DNA of 64,000 nt from Galdieria sulphuraria (lineage: Eukaryota > Rhodophyta > Bangiophyceae > Galdieriales > Galdieriaceae). The notes beneath the pieces are model-generated. The model was not told the DNA's origin, did no database searches, and saw only the letters and a program-made list of their open reading frames with translations. A program made the position numbers and the translations under genes. Positions within the stretch are counted from its first letter, which is position 1; the number at the start of each line of letters is the position of its first letter. The stretch spans positions 89,848-153,847 of the forward strand of contig NW_005178438.1 in assembly GCF_000341285.1 (NCBI RefSeq), written 5' to 3'. This document shows positions 12,038 to 23,541 of the stretch, piece after piece.

Positions 12038-14825
12038 ATGGAGAAGGAAGCTAAAAAGTTGTACAAGAAAACAAAGGAAATGTTTAGAGACGCCAAAAAG
12101 ACCTTTTATTGTAAAACTCTTAGGTAATGAATATGACTATTCAAGGGTTTTCTAATCTGCATTATCTATAGAGAAGTTGTGAAAGAGTTTCGAAGTTGTA
12201 AAACAACTGCCGAAGAAAGAGCTCTGGTGAAAAAGGAATCAGCACAAATAAGAGACTTGTTTAAAGAAGGGGATACTGCTTTTCGACGAAGAAATATAGC
12301 AAAACTATTATTCTTTCATATGCAGGGTTATCCTACCGAGTTTGGTCAGCTCGAGTGTTTGAAACTTTGTACATCACCAAAGTATAAGGATAAGAGAGTG
12401 GGATATTTGGGCTTGTTGGTTTTATTGGATGAAAATCAAGAAATTTTAACGCTAGTTACCAACTGCCTTGTTCAAGACTTGCAAAGTAGCATTCCATTGG
12501 TGGCTGGTTTAGCATTGACAGCTGTCGGAAATGTTGCTTCAGCTGAACTCATCAAAGACGTATTTCCTTTGGTGGAGAAGCACTTACAGGGAAAAGACCC
12601 TTATCTTAGGAAAAAGGCTTTGTTATCTGCTGTGCGTATTTGTAAAAAGGTACCAGAATATAGCAGTTTGTTGTTCGACTATATGACCCAAACTTTGGGA
12701 GAACACACGGAAGAAATTGTGTTGACAGGATTGGCACTGGCATTTGAACTGGCACATACAAGTCCTGAATATATCGATCGACTGCGCAACAGAGTTATTC
12801 CACCTTGCGTCAATCTTTTGAAAGAACTATTATCGCCTTCATTTGATCCTGAACTGACCATATCTGGCATAACAGACCCATTTCTTCAAGTAAGTGTTAG
12901 AACTTTTATTTCGAGAGTCCAATTTTTATAAATTTATTTTAGGTGAAACTTCTTCAAGTTTTAAGTGTTTATGGAAGAGGAAGTAAAGAAGCCGCCCATA
13001 GTTGTACCGATGTACTTATCAAAATACTTTCGAACACGGATTCTTCTTCCAATGCAGGATTGGCAGTTATTTATGAGTGCGTCAGAACAGTCATCGCTAT
13101 TCGTGAATTGCCGGACACATTACGCTCTTTGGCTGTAGAAACATTAGGTGGGCGATTGTTGAATGAAGCAAAGGATAACAATGCTCGATATGTATCTCTT
13201 CAGACTCTTCTTACCGTAGTTGGAGAGAAGAAGGAAGACGTCAAACGATATCTCAATACTATTCTGGAGTGTTTGAGTGATCCCGATATTTCGATTCGAA
13301 GAAGAGCACTAGATCTGGTGTATGCTTTGACCGATTCTTCTAATATAATGCAACTTTCTCGATGTTTTTTGGAATTTTTGGAAACATGTGAAGATGAATT
13401 GAAGCCAGATGTCGCACGAAAGTTATCAGACATGGCTGATCGGTAAGTACGGCACTGAAAGAGATAGAATGTTGGGTATTGAGTTGGGTTTGTTGCTTAG
13501 TTTTGCTCCAGATATCGAATGGCACGTCAATTGCATGGCTCGTACTTTGAGCTTGACAGACGTATTGATGCCAGAATCATTAATAAGCTTATTCATTGCT
13601 CTTATTTCTGCAAAACAGTCAGTTCAAGAATATGCAGCTAGACTCTTGTTTGAACTCGGACTGCAGCCCTATGCAAAAGTAAATCCACAAATTGCAGATA
13701 GATTGGACCAGTCACTTTATGCATTGAAACCTGCTTTGGAAATAGTTTCTATTTGGATTATCGGCGAATATGGATACAAATTGATTGAACAACAGGTTTT
13801 ATCTTCTGAACAAGTAGTAAACAGTTTGCGTACCATTCTTCACTTATCCATGCGAAATACATATGACGAAGGTATGAAGAGAGAAGTTTTGTTAGGAGGC
13901 TCCGTACATTCCTCCTCTTCACTCTTGAGAGAAGTGGCGCTTAGTTGTCTTGCCAAATTGTATATGCGTGTTATGTTACCTCGAGAAACTCAAGAATTAA
14001 TCTCAACTATCTTGCGCACTTATCAGACTAGTCTAGATTTAGAGGTACAGCAAAGAGCTTGTGAATATTTCCAAATGTTGGACGAACGATGGAATACAGT
14101 TTCAAAGAAGATTATGGCTTCCCTTCCCCCTATGGATTACAATTCCTTGAGAAAGAAACATTTGAGCGGTTCAGATACGGCCCCCGGAGCGAATCCCCGG
14201 AAGGAATTGTCTGAAAGTTTGGTATCATTGTTATTGGATGAAGAAGAACAAGCAGATAATGAAGAAGAACAAGAAGCAGCATCAATAGACTTGGGTCGTT
14301 TGGAAATCTTGGATTTTGGCAAAAGTACGGATTCCTCTCGAAATATATTCAAAAATGAATTAGATGGATTGCTATTGTCTGACAAAAATGAAAAAACTGG
14401 CACTTCAAAGACTATCCAATGTGGAGAGCATTTAAATGCAGAGTTGTATTTCTTTGAAGAGTATGATCCTAGTTTTACTTGGAAAGTAGAGTTTCACTTT
14501 CACAGTCTTGTACCTGAGCCTTTGAAACATTTTCGACTACAAATTGCCGTACCAAAGGTAAATCTGTTGTTTATGTTTCCAATCGATAGTGTATGAACCC
14601 TTCTCTCGATAGTATATGAAGATTGATTTGCAGCCAGCAACAGGAACCACACTTGAACAGGGAAAGGAATTGATCCAAATAGCTCGTTTGTCTCAAACTA
14701 CATCAGAAGAGAAGATTTGGCAGCTCAAATATAGAATAAGTTATGAAATGGATTCTTCTACTCGCAATCCAATCACTAGCGAAGGAATTTTCCGTGATTT
14801 TCCTGTCAGAAAGGGAATACTGTGA
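12038..14825 (+). CDS. AP1G: AP-1 complex subunit gamma (gamma-adaptin)
   Basis: Large subunit of the AP-1 clathrin adaptor at the trans-Golgi and endosomes. Five exons: 12038-12123, 12172-12889, 12943-13442, 13501-14557 and 14613-14825, all GT-AG and phase-consistent, 857 residues. The trunk carries FRRRNIAKLLFFHMQGYPTE, GQLECLKLCTSPKYKDKRVG, ITDPFLQVKLLQVLSVYGRG and IWIIGEYGYKLIEQQ. An acidic hinge (DEEEQADNEEEQEAASIDLG) precedes a gamma-ear domain (GEHLNAELYFFEEYDPSF to RNPITSEGIFRDFPVRKG). The stop is 9 bases from the stop of the convergent GRP170 gene, so the two 3' UTRs must overlap. Confidence 0.95.
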
Positions 14826-14834
14826 GTCCTTTTA

Positions 14835-17419
14835 TTATAATTCATCATGATTTGTTTCTACTGCATTGGATTGTTGCGTTGAATTATCATCAGATTGTAT
14901 TGGCATTGTGGTTTGTGTTTCAGGATGACTATACTTTTCAGGATTGTGGTCACCTTCAGCCATATTTGATTGTTCTGCAGCTCTATAAAGTTCTGTGATT
15001 CTATTCAAAATTGTTTGCGTTGCTGTATCACACTGGCTGATGGAGAATACTTTTGTACGCGATTCTTCATAAGGTGCCTTTTGAATATATTCATTCCATT
15101 TGTTGTTCAACCACTTTTCCAACTCATTCACTTCCGAGTCCAAGCTGGATGATAGCTCAGGACTCATCGAAATATTCCCTGCCTCCAAAACTTGCTTGGC
15201 AAATATAAGAGTACTATTCAGCTGCTCAACAGCCTTTTGTATTTTGCGATTCATTTCAATTCGTTCCTGGATGGGGAGAATCCAATCCTGCATTTGCTGT
15301 TGTTTTTGTTGAATCAAGCTCATCTGAGGATATGAATACAACCAACTTTCCAGTTGTTCCAAATTATGTAATATTTTCTAAGTTGTTGTTGATGAAAGAC
15401 TGTGTAAACAAAAAAAGGAACCATACTCACTTGTCTCTCCTTTTCACAAGTAAAGACATTCCACTCATGACCTTGTTCCGTCAATCGTTGACGATACAAA
15501 AGTATACGAGACTCCAATTCATTGCACATGTCCGAATGTCTACGCACTTCAGCATCCCTTTGTTGCCGTTGTTGTAATTCCACTTTTAACTGTTCCAGTG
15601 TAGAATGATTCCAAAAAGGAAGAAGAAGCCCATAGTTGGATTGAATATTCTTTACCTCTAGCAGTTGTCTTCTTCGTTCCTTTTGTACTCCTGTTGCCAT
15701 GGTATTGGATGTATTGTTGACAGTATCTGTGAGATTGTTATTTTCTGTGCATATCCATTCCAACTCGGGAGGAGAGATAAAACCTTGGATATTCATGCCA
15801 ATCTCCATGCGGACATAAGAATTCGAGTAGTCACAAGAATCCATAAAGTTCACATGAAAGGTTGTATTTCCCAACCATTGTCGAGAAGACTCATTTGGAT
15901 ACAGTTGAGTATTCTCCAGTAAATATACCATACTTTCATTTCGAAAGGCATATAAATGAATGTCGAAATCATTCTTTGGATGAAAAATGAATTCCTTCGT
16001 CGTTGGAATGGATTCTCCTATTTGAACCAGTGGCGCATCCCATAAACAAGTTTCGTTGGAATCGAAGATTTGTATCCAAATGTCAAATGTTTGCCATTCT
16101 TTGATGGAAAGAGCTCTTGAACGTATCTTTGGACTAGATAAGGCAGCATAGAATGTTGCACCATAAACGGCTCCCTAAATGAATTTTATCTAAAGAATGA
16201 CAATAACTCAACATACATATACGTACCTCATCTGCGTGAATGCTTTTGTTCAACTCTTTCAAAGACTGTTTCAAAAGATGTTGTATCAAAGGAATCCGAC
16301 TCGTTCCTCCAAAAGGTACAATGACGTCGATTTGTTCTTTTTGAAGATTGGCCAACGTCAGAGAATGATTGACTAGACGGGAAATGGAATGGGAATCAAT
16401 AAGCAACGCCTCTACTTCCCTTCGATATATGGGAACTTGGATATCGATGGAGTCTATTATGTTTTCCAAACTGGCCACTGTTTCTTGATTGACGGTTAAG
16501 ATTTCCTTGATTCTTTTGGCTTCTTGAAGCACTCTTGTTTGACACTTTGCATGGTTCATGATGAATGACGGAGAATGAGCACCCAATTGTCCTTTGGTAG
16601 CTGCTTTTTGTACAATCCAATTTGCCAGTCTCTCATCAATATACTTTCCTCCTAAAGTTTTATCCCAAGAATGGCTCTTCACTTGTAAATGATAGCTTTG
16701 TGGTGTCACACTAGTTCCTGTACTTTGATACGCAACTGAAACAATGGTAGCAATAGTACTTTCTACTCCAATATCTATGAATAATACCAACTGAGGTTGT
16801 TCAGGTTTCCAATCTAACAAATATTTGACAGCACAAGCTGTATTGCTATGAATCAAAACAACAGAAGATATATCTACCATTTCACAAGCAAAGAGCACAT
16901 TTTGACGCTGCTGCAAATTCAACCAAGGAGGAATCACCAGACCTGCCACTACGGAGTGTTGACTGGCATTGGCTATCTTCAGAGCTTGCTTTAAGAATAG
17001 AGCATATATTTGGGCACTATGAGAAAAGCCTTGTTCTTCTAGAAGCGATCGATGTTCCTCATATCTAAATAGAAAGAATGAGCATCTATGAAAATATATT
17101 GGAAAAGCAAACGATAGTACCCTGTTAGGTATTCAAGTGGATGTAGTGCCGTCCGATTGGGAAATTTAGAGTTTGAAGCTACTGCCAAATCACCGAACAG
17201 AAAGGATCCATCTGGTGGAAAGGCGAGAACAGAAGGTGTTTTTCTTTTCGACTGTTCATTATGAACCACTTGAACACCCCTATTTGATTGTACCTTGCCA
17301 ACTTTTAAATAATCGGACCCTAGATCGATTCCTATGATATCGCTTTGCACTAGTGTACAACAATATAGTGATATAACAAACAAAACAACAAAAAGCTTGC
17401 AAGTTTTGTGACTTGCCAT
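14835..17419 (-). CDS. LHS1: ER-lumenal Hsp70-like chaperone GRP170/Lhs1 (HYOU1 family)
   Basis: Large Hsp70-family chaperone of the ER lumen, known in other species as a nucleotide-exchange factor for BiP. It starts MASHKTCKLFVVLFVISLYC, a clear signal peptide, then DIIGIDLGSDYLKVGKV (phosphate-1 loop), EYLTG and YEEHRSLLEEQGFSHSAQIY, GLVIPPWLNLQQRQNV, VLFIDIGVESTIATIVS (phosphate-2) and DVIVPFGGTSRIPLIQ (adenosine loop). The C-terminal half is a glycosylation-rich beta part and a long helical domain with Gln-rich coils. The protein ends in ETNHDEL, an ER retrieval signal. Four exons, about 830 residues. Its start is 104 bp from that of the divergent hydrolase. Confidence 0.93.
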
Positions 17420-17523
17420 AATAAAACAAAATGGCGCTTTTTGTCAAAAAGTAATTGCAAAAACTTTACAATGAAAAACTTGTCTTTTCTCATTGGAAAG
17501 TGGTGATAGTGTATGTGTGTGTT
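17420..17523. promoter_or_regulatory. 104-bp shared divergent promoter with ATGGCGC box
   Basis: The whole space between the GRP170 ATG (17419, minus) and the hydrolase ATG (17524, plus). It contains ATGGCGC at 17431-17437 followed by TTTTTGTC, the same arrangement as at 11229. Both neighbours are secretory-pathway proteins, so co-regulation is possible but not shown. Confidence 0.45.
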
Positions 17524-19353
17524 ATGGCACTTTTGCCTTTTGAAGCTCGACATGTACCAAGGAGAACAGCTCATAATTATTCTCGTAGGAAACTTGGTCT
17601 TCTGAGAATCACTTTTGGGGTGATTGTTTTCTCTTTGTTGTTGGTTTCTTTTCTGTTAGGACACAACAACACCTTAAGCAGCAAGCAAGATGATTCCTGG
17701 TTATCAGAAAATAAAAATAGACAATGGGAAGATGATGGGAGAAAGGAACCATTGTTGTTAGAAAGAAAAGAAGAACAGCATCTTGTGTCAGAAACCGCTT
17801 CAAGTCCCCAACAATGGGTAGGCACAGTTCCATCTCAGGAAGGCAGCTACCAGCGGCCATCCAATGGGACTTTAGATTTAGTACTATTTGCCAATTATAA
17901 CAGTGCTTTGGAAGCAACTGATGATATGACAACAAGTTCATCCACTGAATCCTATACTTTGGATGGGAAGCAGCTGAACAGCGACTCAAATATCTCAATG
18001 CAGGACCAAGCAACCATCTCTTTATTGAAGAATCCTGTTAGTTTGATGGATAATTCTGTTTCATTATCCAACATAAAACCATCCTCAGTTGAAGTTGTGG
18101 AAACGTATCATGATGAGACCCCATTTCTAAAACCAGAACCCTCCAACTTGGTGAAGACTAGAAATATTTCAGAAACTCAATTCAACAACTCTTCTTATGT
18201 TGATTCACTAGAGTTGGTTGATTGGACGAATATTTCTTCTAATTACTCTGAGAATCTTCAAGTTGCACTTCCATCGTTGGAGTCACAGGGACCTTCTAAT
18301 CTTAGCTTCTCCAGTCAAAATTTGAATTCATTTTATGAGAACAAGTTGACATTGAATCATATTTCAAGCTTGAAAAGTAATATGGAGGGAACTGAAGTAG
18401 CCAAAGTTAATGGTTGCTTTGATATTTGTAGTTATGCCAAACATGAAGTATTGTCGGATGTACAAGTGTCTAGTATTGTTCAGCATTCTCCAGAAAGCGA
18501 CATTCATTCAGTATTGTTGTTATTTCACGGCTGTAAACATAGCGCACGAGATTGGTTTGTATTACCAGAAGAAGTTTCTGTTGTATGTGAAGCTTTACGA
18601 AGAAACTTTTCGGTCGTTGCCTTTTCTTCAGTTGATAGATGGAGTGGTTGTTGGGATTCCTTTTATCCAGCACTGGGTAATAAGGATGTTATTCGAGTAC
18701 ATCAAAGTTTTCAGGAATGGATATTTGAGAATTTTGTCAACAATCAAACAAACTCTCAACAAGCTATCCAGTCTCTAAAATTGTATGCATTGGGTGTATC
18801 CAGTGGAGGTTCATTCGTCTCTATCCTTTCAACATTTCTTCGAAATATATCGGCTCAAGCTATTTATATTTCTCCCGGAAGCTTTCAGTCCTTTACTTTA
18901 TTCGATTGGAATCCTTATCCTCCTACTTTCTTTGTTCATATGCTAAAGGATACTACGTTTGGGTCATTCAACCATGTAAACAGTTCTTGTAATCTCTTGA
19001 CTCAACACAAAATAGCTTGTCGTATATTGTCTTTGAAACCAGTGCCGATAACTGCTGATTGGTTTCACGAGAAGATTCCAATTATTTCCTTATCATTATC
19101 ACGACAATTGTTTGACTTGCTGAATACAACGCGATGGTTAGATTCTCAGGGATATCTTTTAAGAGATCCAAGAGAATTGGAATATTCCTATTTATGGCAA
19201 GCAGTCGATGATTCTATTTTAGGGAAAAAAGGGAAGACTTTACAAAGTAATATAGAGGAATTGTTGAATCGTGCTTATGGTGTCCATGAAATGGCATCGG
19301 ATCATATTGACCAGGTATTGGATTGGTTTCTCTCATTTACAAAGCAACGATAA
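17524..19353 (+). CDS. Membrane-anchored alpha/beta-hydrolase family protein
   Basis: Intronless, about 610 residues. A short basic N-terminus is followed by one signal-anchor helix (ITFGVIVFSLLLVSFLLG), predicting a type II protein facing the ER/Golgi lumen. Residues about 45-310 are Ser/Asn-rich with many N-X-S/T sequons and no domain. The C-terminal 300 residues look like an alpha/beta-hydrolase: SVLLLFHGCKHSARDWF (oxyanion region), AFSSVDRWSGCWDSF, nucleophile elbow LYALGVSSGGSFVSI and a C-terminal HEMASDHIDQVLDWF that could supply the His. Substrate unknown. The start is the ATG at 17524; the open frame reaches further upstream only from a TTG. Confidence 0.8.
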   Translation: MALLPFEARHVPRRTAHNYSRRKLGLLRITFGVIVFSLLLVSFLLGHNNTLSSKQDDSWLSENKNRQWEDDGRKEPLLLERKEEQHLVSETASSPQQWVGTVPSQEGSYQRPSNGTLDLVLFANYNSALEATDDMTTSSSTESYTLDGKQLNSDSNISMQDQATISLLKNPVSLMDNSVSLSNIKPSSVEVVETYHDETPFLKPEPSNLVKTRNISETQFNNSSYVDSLELVDWTNISSNYSENLQVALPSLESQGPSNLSFSSQNLNSFYENKLTLNHISSLKSNMEGTEVAKVNGCFDICSYAKHEVLSDVQVSSIVQHSPESDIHSVLLLFHGCKHSARDWFVLPEEVSVVCEALRRNFSVVAFSSVDRWSGCWDSFYPALGNKDVIRVHQSFQEWIFENFVNNQTNSQQAIQSLKLYALGVSSGGSFVSILSTFLRNISAQAIYISPGSFQSFTLFDWNPYPPTFFVHMLKDTTFGSFNHVNSSCNLLTQHKIACRILSLKPVPITADWFHEKIPIISLSLSRQLFDLLNTTRWLDSQGYLLRDPRELEYSYLWQAVDDSILGKKGKTLQSNIEELLNRAYGVHEMASDHIDQVLDWFLSFTKQR

Positions 19354-19499
19354 AGGATAACGCAATTCCAAATATTCTTTATGACATCCAAAACAAGCAA
19401 TTGAATATGAAGGACGGCCGTCAACAATTGTCAAGTTTTCAGCTATCCTTCATTCCAAAAATGATATACAACAGAAGAAGCAACTAAACTATGCTTCTC

Positions 19500-20315
19500 T
19501 TAAAGGAATCGATGTTCCCAACCAGGCTCCATCAAACGACAAGAGTCCGTCTCTCCAAATATCTGACGTCGATACTTGGATATGATTTCCGTATAAACCC
19601 AATCTCTCAACCACCTTGGAAACCCCCATCGGGTAGCCACTGCTAATACACAAAGTATCTGGTTGTCCAATAACTCTGCTATTCTTAGTATTGCATCCGA
19701 TTTGAGAAGCAATCGACCCTTTTCAATAAGAACTCTATATTCCTATGGTTCAGTTTCCAATCTTTTGTTTCTCATAAGACTTACAGTGATGACATATCCA
19801 TAGGACCATCATATTTTTGCAACAAGGCTACTCCCACGGGACTCTGTAATGCTGCAAACTGTAGGATATTTATAGTGACACAAGACTCCAAAACAAAACT
19901 CCAAACCTACCTTGAATATTTCGTCCTTATCGTGGTCAAGCACAAAGTTGACAGACCCGTTACAAAGGTTGCACTCTCCATCAAATAAAATAACACTATC
20001 TTCTACTTTATAACCCTTTTCTGCAAGAAACGAGTCCAAAGTATTCTCATTCGAATATGATGAAGGCTCTCTGGTAATCTCTCTTTTCAAGCTGGGCCTT
20101 TCCGTCGTCACAGTACAACGAGCTTGTCGTAAGTACTCGAACCTTGGGGGTAATCTTAACTTGTTCAACGTAACAACAAAGTTTCTGTGTCTCCAAGGTA
20201 TTCGGTTGATAGAGGTTGCTTTGTAAGTTTGCGATATCACCGGAGGTACGCTTACAAACCCACACATCGGAATCGCTAATACACAAACGGACAAAAGATT
20301 TTTAATGAAATGCAT
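19500..20315 (-). CDS. DCC-family (DUF393) thiol-disulfide protein, probably organellar
   Basis: Three exons. A long N-terminal extension (MHFIKNLLSVCVLAIPMCGF and about 80 further residues) suggests a targeting peptide. The family core starts VEDSVILFDGECNLCNGSVN, with the DxxCxxC motif that names the DCC family, then FVLDHDKDEIFK, FAALQSPVGVALLQKYDGP and LVLIEKGRLLLKSDAILRIA with WLRDWVYTEIISKYRRQIFG. The second intron must end at the later of two AG sites to keep the frame (SSL|VLIEKG). DCC proteins occur in bacteria and plastid lineages; their chemistry is poorly defined. About 225 residues. Confidence 0.85.
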
Positions 20316-20422
20316 CCGCCGCCTATTCTAATGATCTTTAGTAAGCTCGTGAGTGATAGCTTTCCTTCTCTACTAGTGGCCAAAGAACCCCTCTATCATA
20401 GACTCAAGAAAAACATCCAAAG

Positions 20423-22232
20423 TCAAGACCAACATTCTATTTGAAGTCGACCTGTTGCTTCCATCTTCTTTAAATATTTCTCGGCTTCTTCTTCGTTAAA
20501 AGTAGAAATAACTTGTTCCAGTGCTTGACGAACGTCTCGGGGCATTTGTTTGGCAGAGCCTGCAATAAATATTATCCCTTCTTTCAGAATTAGCTCCCTT
20601 ATCACCTGTGCTTGTTCCAGTAACCTATGTTGAACGTATACTTTCTTGGCGCCATCTCTAGAAAATGCAGTGTGCAACTGAGAAAGAATATTGGCTTGTT
20701 TCAAGTGTTCCCATTCCTCCTTGTAGAGAAAGTCTCTTTGCTCATATCTACAACCAAAGAATAGAATTCGACAAGAATCTTGGGTTACAATATATCGATG
20801 ATGAGCAAAACACTCCCATAAATAGGAACGAAAAGGTGCAACACCAGTACCAGGTCCAATCATAATACAAGGTTTCTTATCAGTCACTTGTGGGAACTTT
20901 AAACTGCCTCTCTTTACAAACACAGGAATCACGTCACCACATTTGCTTCTCTTTAAGAATGAACTACATACTCCTTGACGCCAAAAACCAAAACAATCTT
21001 GATACTTTACAATGGATACACAAACTTGAAGTGTACCAGAATGATAAGTGGGAGATGATGCAATGGAAAAGGGACGAGGTCTTAAAGGAGGCAAAAACTG
21101 GATCAAGTCTTCGATACAAGGACGACAACTAGGAAAATCACGTAAGCACATGAGGATATTGTGCCGTTCTACTGTGACATACTGACGAAAATCATCTGCA
21201 CCTTCACTAGTAGAGAAATATAGCAACCTATCCCGTTCTTCCGAATCTTTTGCGAACTTGGCAAGTTTTCTAAAAAAAGTTCTTCTAGGCAAGGCATATA
21301 AATCAAACTGGGAGGCAACCAATGACTCCAAAGTACAAGGACAACTCAAATTCAATACCGGCGCAATATCATTTAGTCTTTCAACCTCGAGTACTTGTTT
21401 AGGATTGTATCCCATCATTTTGATCAGTTTTCCTACTTCTGCTACAGAATTCTTGGGATAAATATAAACCACATCTCCAGGTTTATAAGTGATGGATGAG
21501 TTTTCTATATTCAAGGATATTTGACGAACTTCATGTTCGCAATCCTCTTCAACTAACAACTGATTGGATATAACCTTTGCCTCCCAAAAGAACTGTTGAC
21601 TAGAACAACATTCACCTGCATTCCATTTATCTATCGATGTGCTTTTAACAGACTGTAAAGATTCTTTAACCCTATAATAGTAAAAAACACCATCCGTTGA
21701 AGGATTCATGCGAACCTCTTCGAGTTGCAATTTGTCTGTCAACTGAACGAGCCAATCCTGTAAAGCTCCTTCCAAACCATTTCGTTCTTGTTCATCTCCC
21801 AACTTGATAGGCAACAAAGGTCTTGCTCCCAAGTGTTGAAGTCTTTTGTCCAATTTTCTTGCAGCAGCGTTGAATCTTAAATAGGAAGAATCACCCAAAC
21901 CAAAAACTGCATATTGGACTTGAGAAAGTGAATGGGCAGGTAAGTTTTTAAGCAATAGGAATCTCCAAAAATTTCTCATATCTGAATACACCTGAATATG
22001 AGAATCTACGTCAAGGAATTATTCAAAGTGTTGACAACTTGCCTTGTGGTACTTCTCCATCTCCTGTAGTAGAAATAATGAATAGAACGATGTCTTCCAG
22101 TGGAAGTTGGGTCTGATCATAGTCACAAAGTTCTAGTACTTTCAGGTGGGATATATATTTTGCAAAGTGTTCGGCAACCAACTGTGACAACTCAGCAGCA
22201 GTACCCGTTTCTGTAGCGTAGAGCAATCGCAT
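20423..22232 (-). CDS. TAH18: NADPH-dependent diflavin oxidoreductase TAH18/NDOR1
   Basis: Passes electrons from NADPH through FAD and FMN to DRE2/anamorsin in cytosolic Fe-S cluster assembly. Two exons. Exon 1 is the flavodoxin start, MRLLYATETGTAAELSQLVA with FIISTTGDGEVPQ; exon 2 continues DMRNFWRFLLLKNLP, YAVFGLGDSSYLRFNAAARK, the FAD-binding RPRPFSIASSPTYHSG, and NADPH-binding MIGPGTGVAPFRSYLW and FIAGSAKQMPRDVRQAL, ending IECWS with the aromatic C-terminus typical of the family. The intron starts CAAG|GCAAGT and ends TTCAG|AT, a GC-AG intron; this is the only join that restores EVPQDMRNFWRF. About 590 residues. Confidence 0.94.
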
Positions 22233-22237
22233 AACGC

Positions 22238-22257
22238 CTCTCTCTCTCTCTCTCTCT
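22238..22257. repeat. (CT)n microsatellite in the TAH18 leader
   Basis: A perfect CT run of 10 units that begins 5 bases upstream of the TAH18 ATG, so the transcript leader is (AG)n. Similar AG tracts occur at 5871 and 27040. Confidence 0.95.
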
Positions 22258-22782
22258 AATGAGATGATGGACTGGAAATGAGAATGTAACCTTTATCTCT
22301 TCTTATGAGAAGAATTCCCTATCGTATAAAGTTTCTCTTATCAAAGACTTGAAAAGAAGATGCCCATATGTATTACAATTTATTTTAAGAACTCAACAGA
22401 GTCTCTTGTTATTCTGTAAAAAGGAAAATGTACGGCAAAGAAACTGTTGAACCTAAAGCTGGTTATTCACTTCTCAAAGCAAGCTCCTAATTGATTTTCA
22501 ACGGTAAGAACAAGTAAGCTAACAACACATTCTACGGTATATCATATGCTTATATTCTTTCCCATAACAGCCTCTGACATGTCAATTTGCATACGATATA
22601 AAACTACTCTTGCCAAATCTCCATGAAAAAGCCACTTGTTCTCGCGCTATAATGAAATCATAAAATTCTTAGAGACGTGCACGTGATGTTTCGCTTTGGT
22701 CTTTTGTTCTTGTAAAGCATAGCTTTTGCTCGTTTACTTTGGTACAAGGGAACCATTCTTAGCACAGGGGGTCCATTTTATC
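22258..22782. other. Divergent promoter region TAH18/DUF202
   Basis: 525 bases between a leftward and a rightward gene. It includes an E-box-like palindrome (GTGCACGTGATG) near 22677. No gene or RNA seen. Confidence 0.45.
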
Positions 22783-23223
22783 ATGTCATGGAAGTCTTTC
22801 CTGGAATATTTACCTTCAAAGGAAGTGTTTATTTCACTTGTCTACTACAAACCACGTCCCAATCGTGGAAATCGTGCTCGAGATTTGCTTGCCAATGAAA
22901 GGTGATGAGAAAAAGTTATCATAAATTGAAAACAACGGCTTACGCCTTGCAGGACCTTTCTTTCGTGGCTCCGAACTGGAATGGCAGCTATCTCTGTGGG
23001 TCTGGCTTTTGGACGTCTCATCTCAACTACTTTGGCAGAAATTGTGGGAACTTTGTTTGTATTTTTAGGCTTATTTGTAGCTGTATATTGCTGTCTCCGG
23101 TACTATGTGAATGTGTTTCAGATTGAAGAAGACAAATATACAGCAGACACCGTTGGTCCCTGGATATTGGTTTCTCTACTGGTTGCTATTGCTGCTATAT
23201 CATTTGCTCTCATTTTTGTGTAG
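22783..23223 (+). CDS. DUF202-family small membrane protein
   Basis: Two exons, 22783-22901 and 22953-23223, 129 residues. The signature of the family is complete: RARDLLANERTFLSWLRTGM with AAISVGLAFGRL, followed by two more membrane helices (VGTLFVFLGLFVAVYCCLRY and GPWILVSLLVAIAAISFALI). DUF202 domains occur in bacterial YidH proteins and as the membrane part of eukaryotic VTC polyphosphate polymerase complexes (Vtc1-like). This protein has the DUF202 domain alone, as Vtc1 does, so a role in a vacuolar polyphosphate complex is an attractive but unproven guess. Confidence 0.88.
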
Positions 23224-23541
23224 TTTTGGACCCATTATTTGCAATACTGAACCAATTATTCTCATATAACTTGATATTGTTGGATTAATGGACTGATAAA
23301 GTTCAAACTGAGGTAAAACTCTACAATTGTGTTCAACTTGGTCTTTTTAGACACAATGAGTCGTATTTGGTATCCACTAGTTCAAATGCACAAAGGATTT
23401 CATCGTTGAGCACCAAAGTACTTTTGAGACATTAGGAAATCTATTCTTGTGATTCTCTTTTCTCAAACCTAGTGAAGAGAAAATGGATCCAAACTGATTT
23501 CTTCTCTCGCATTGACCCACCAAAGGACGATCGGCGGTCTT

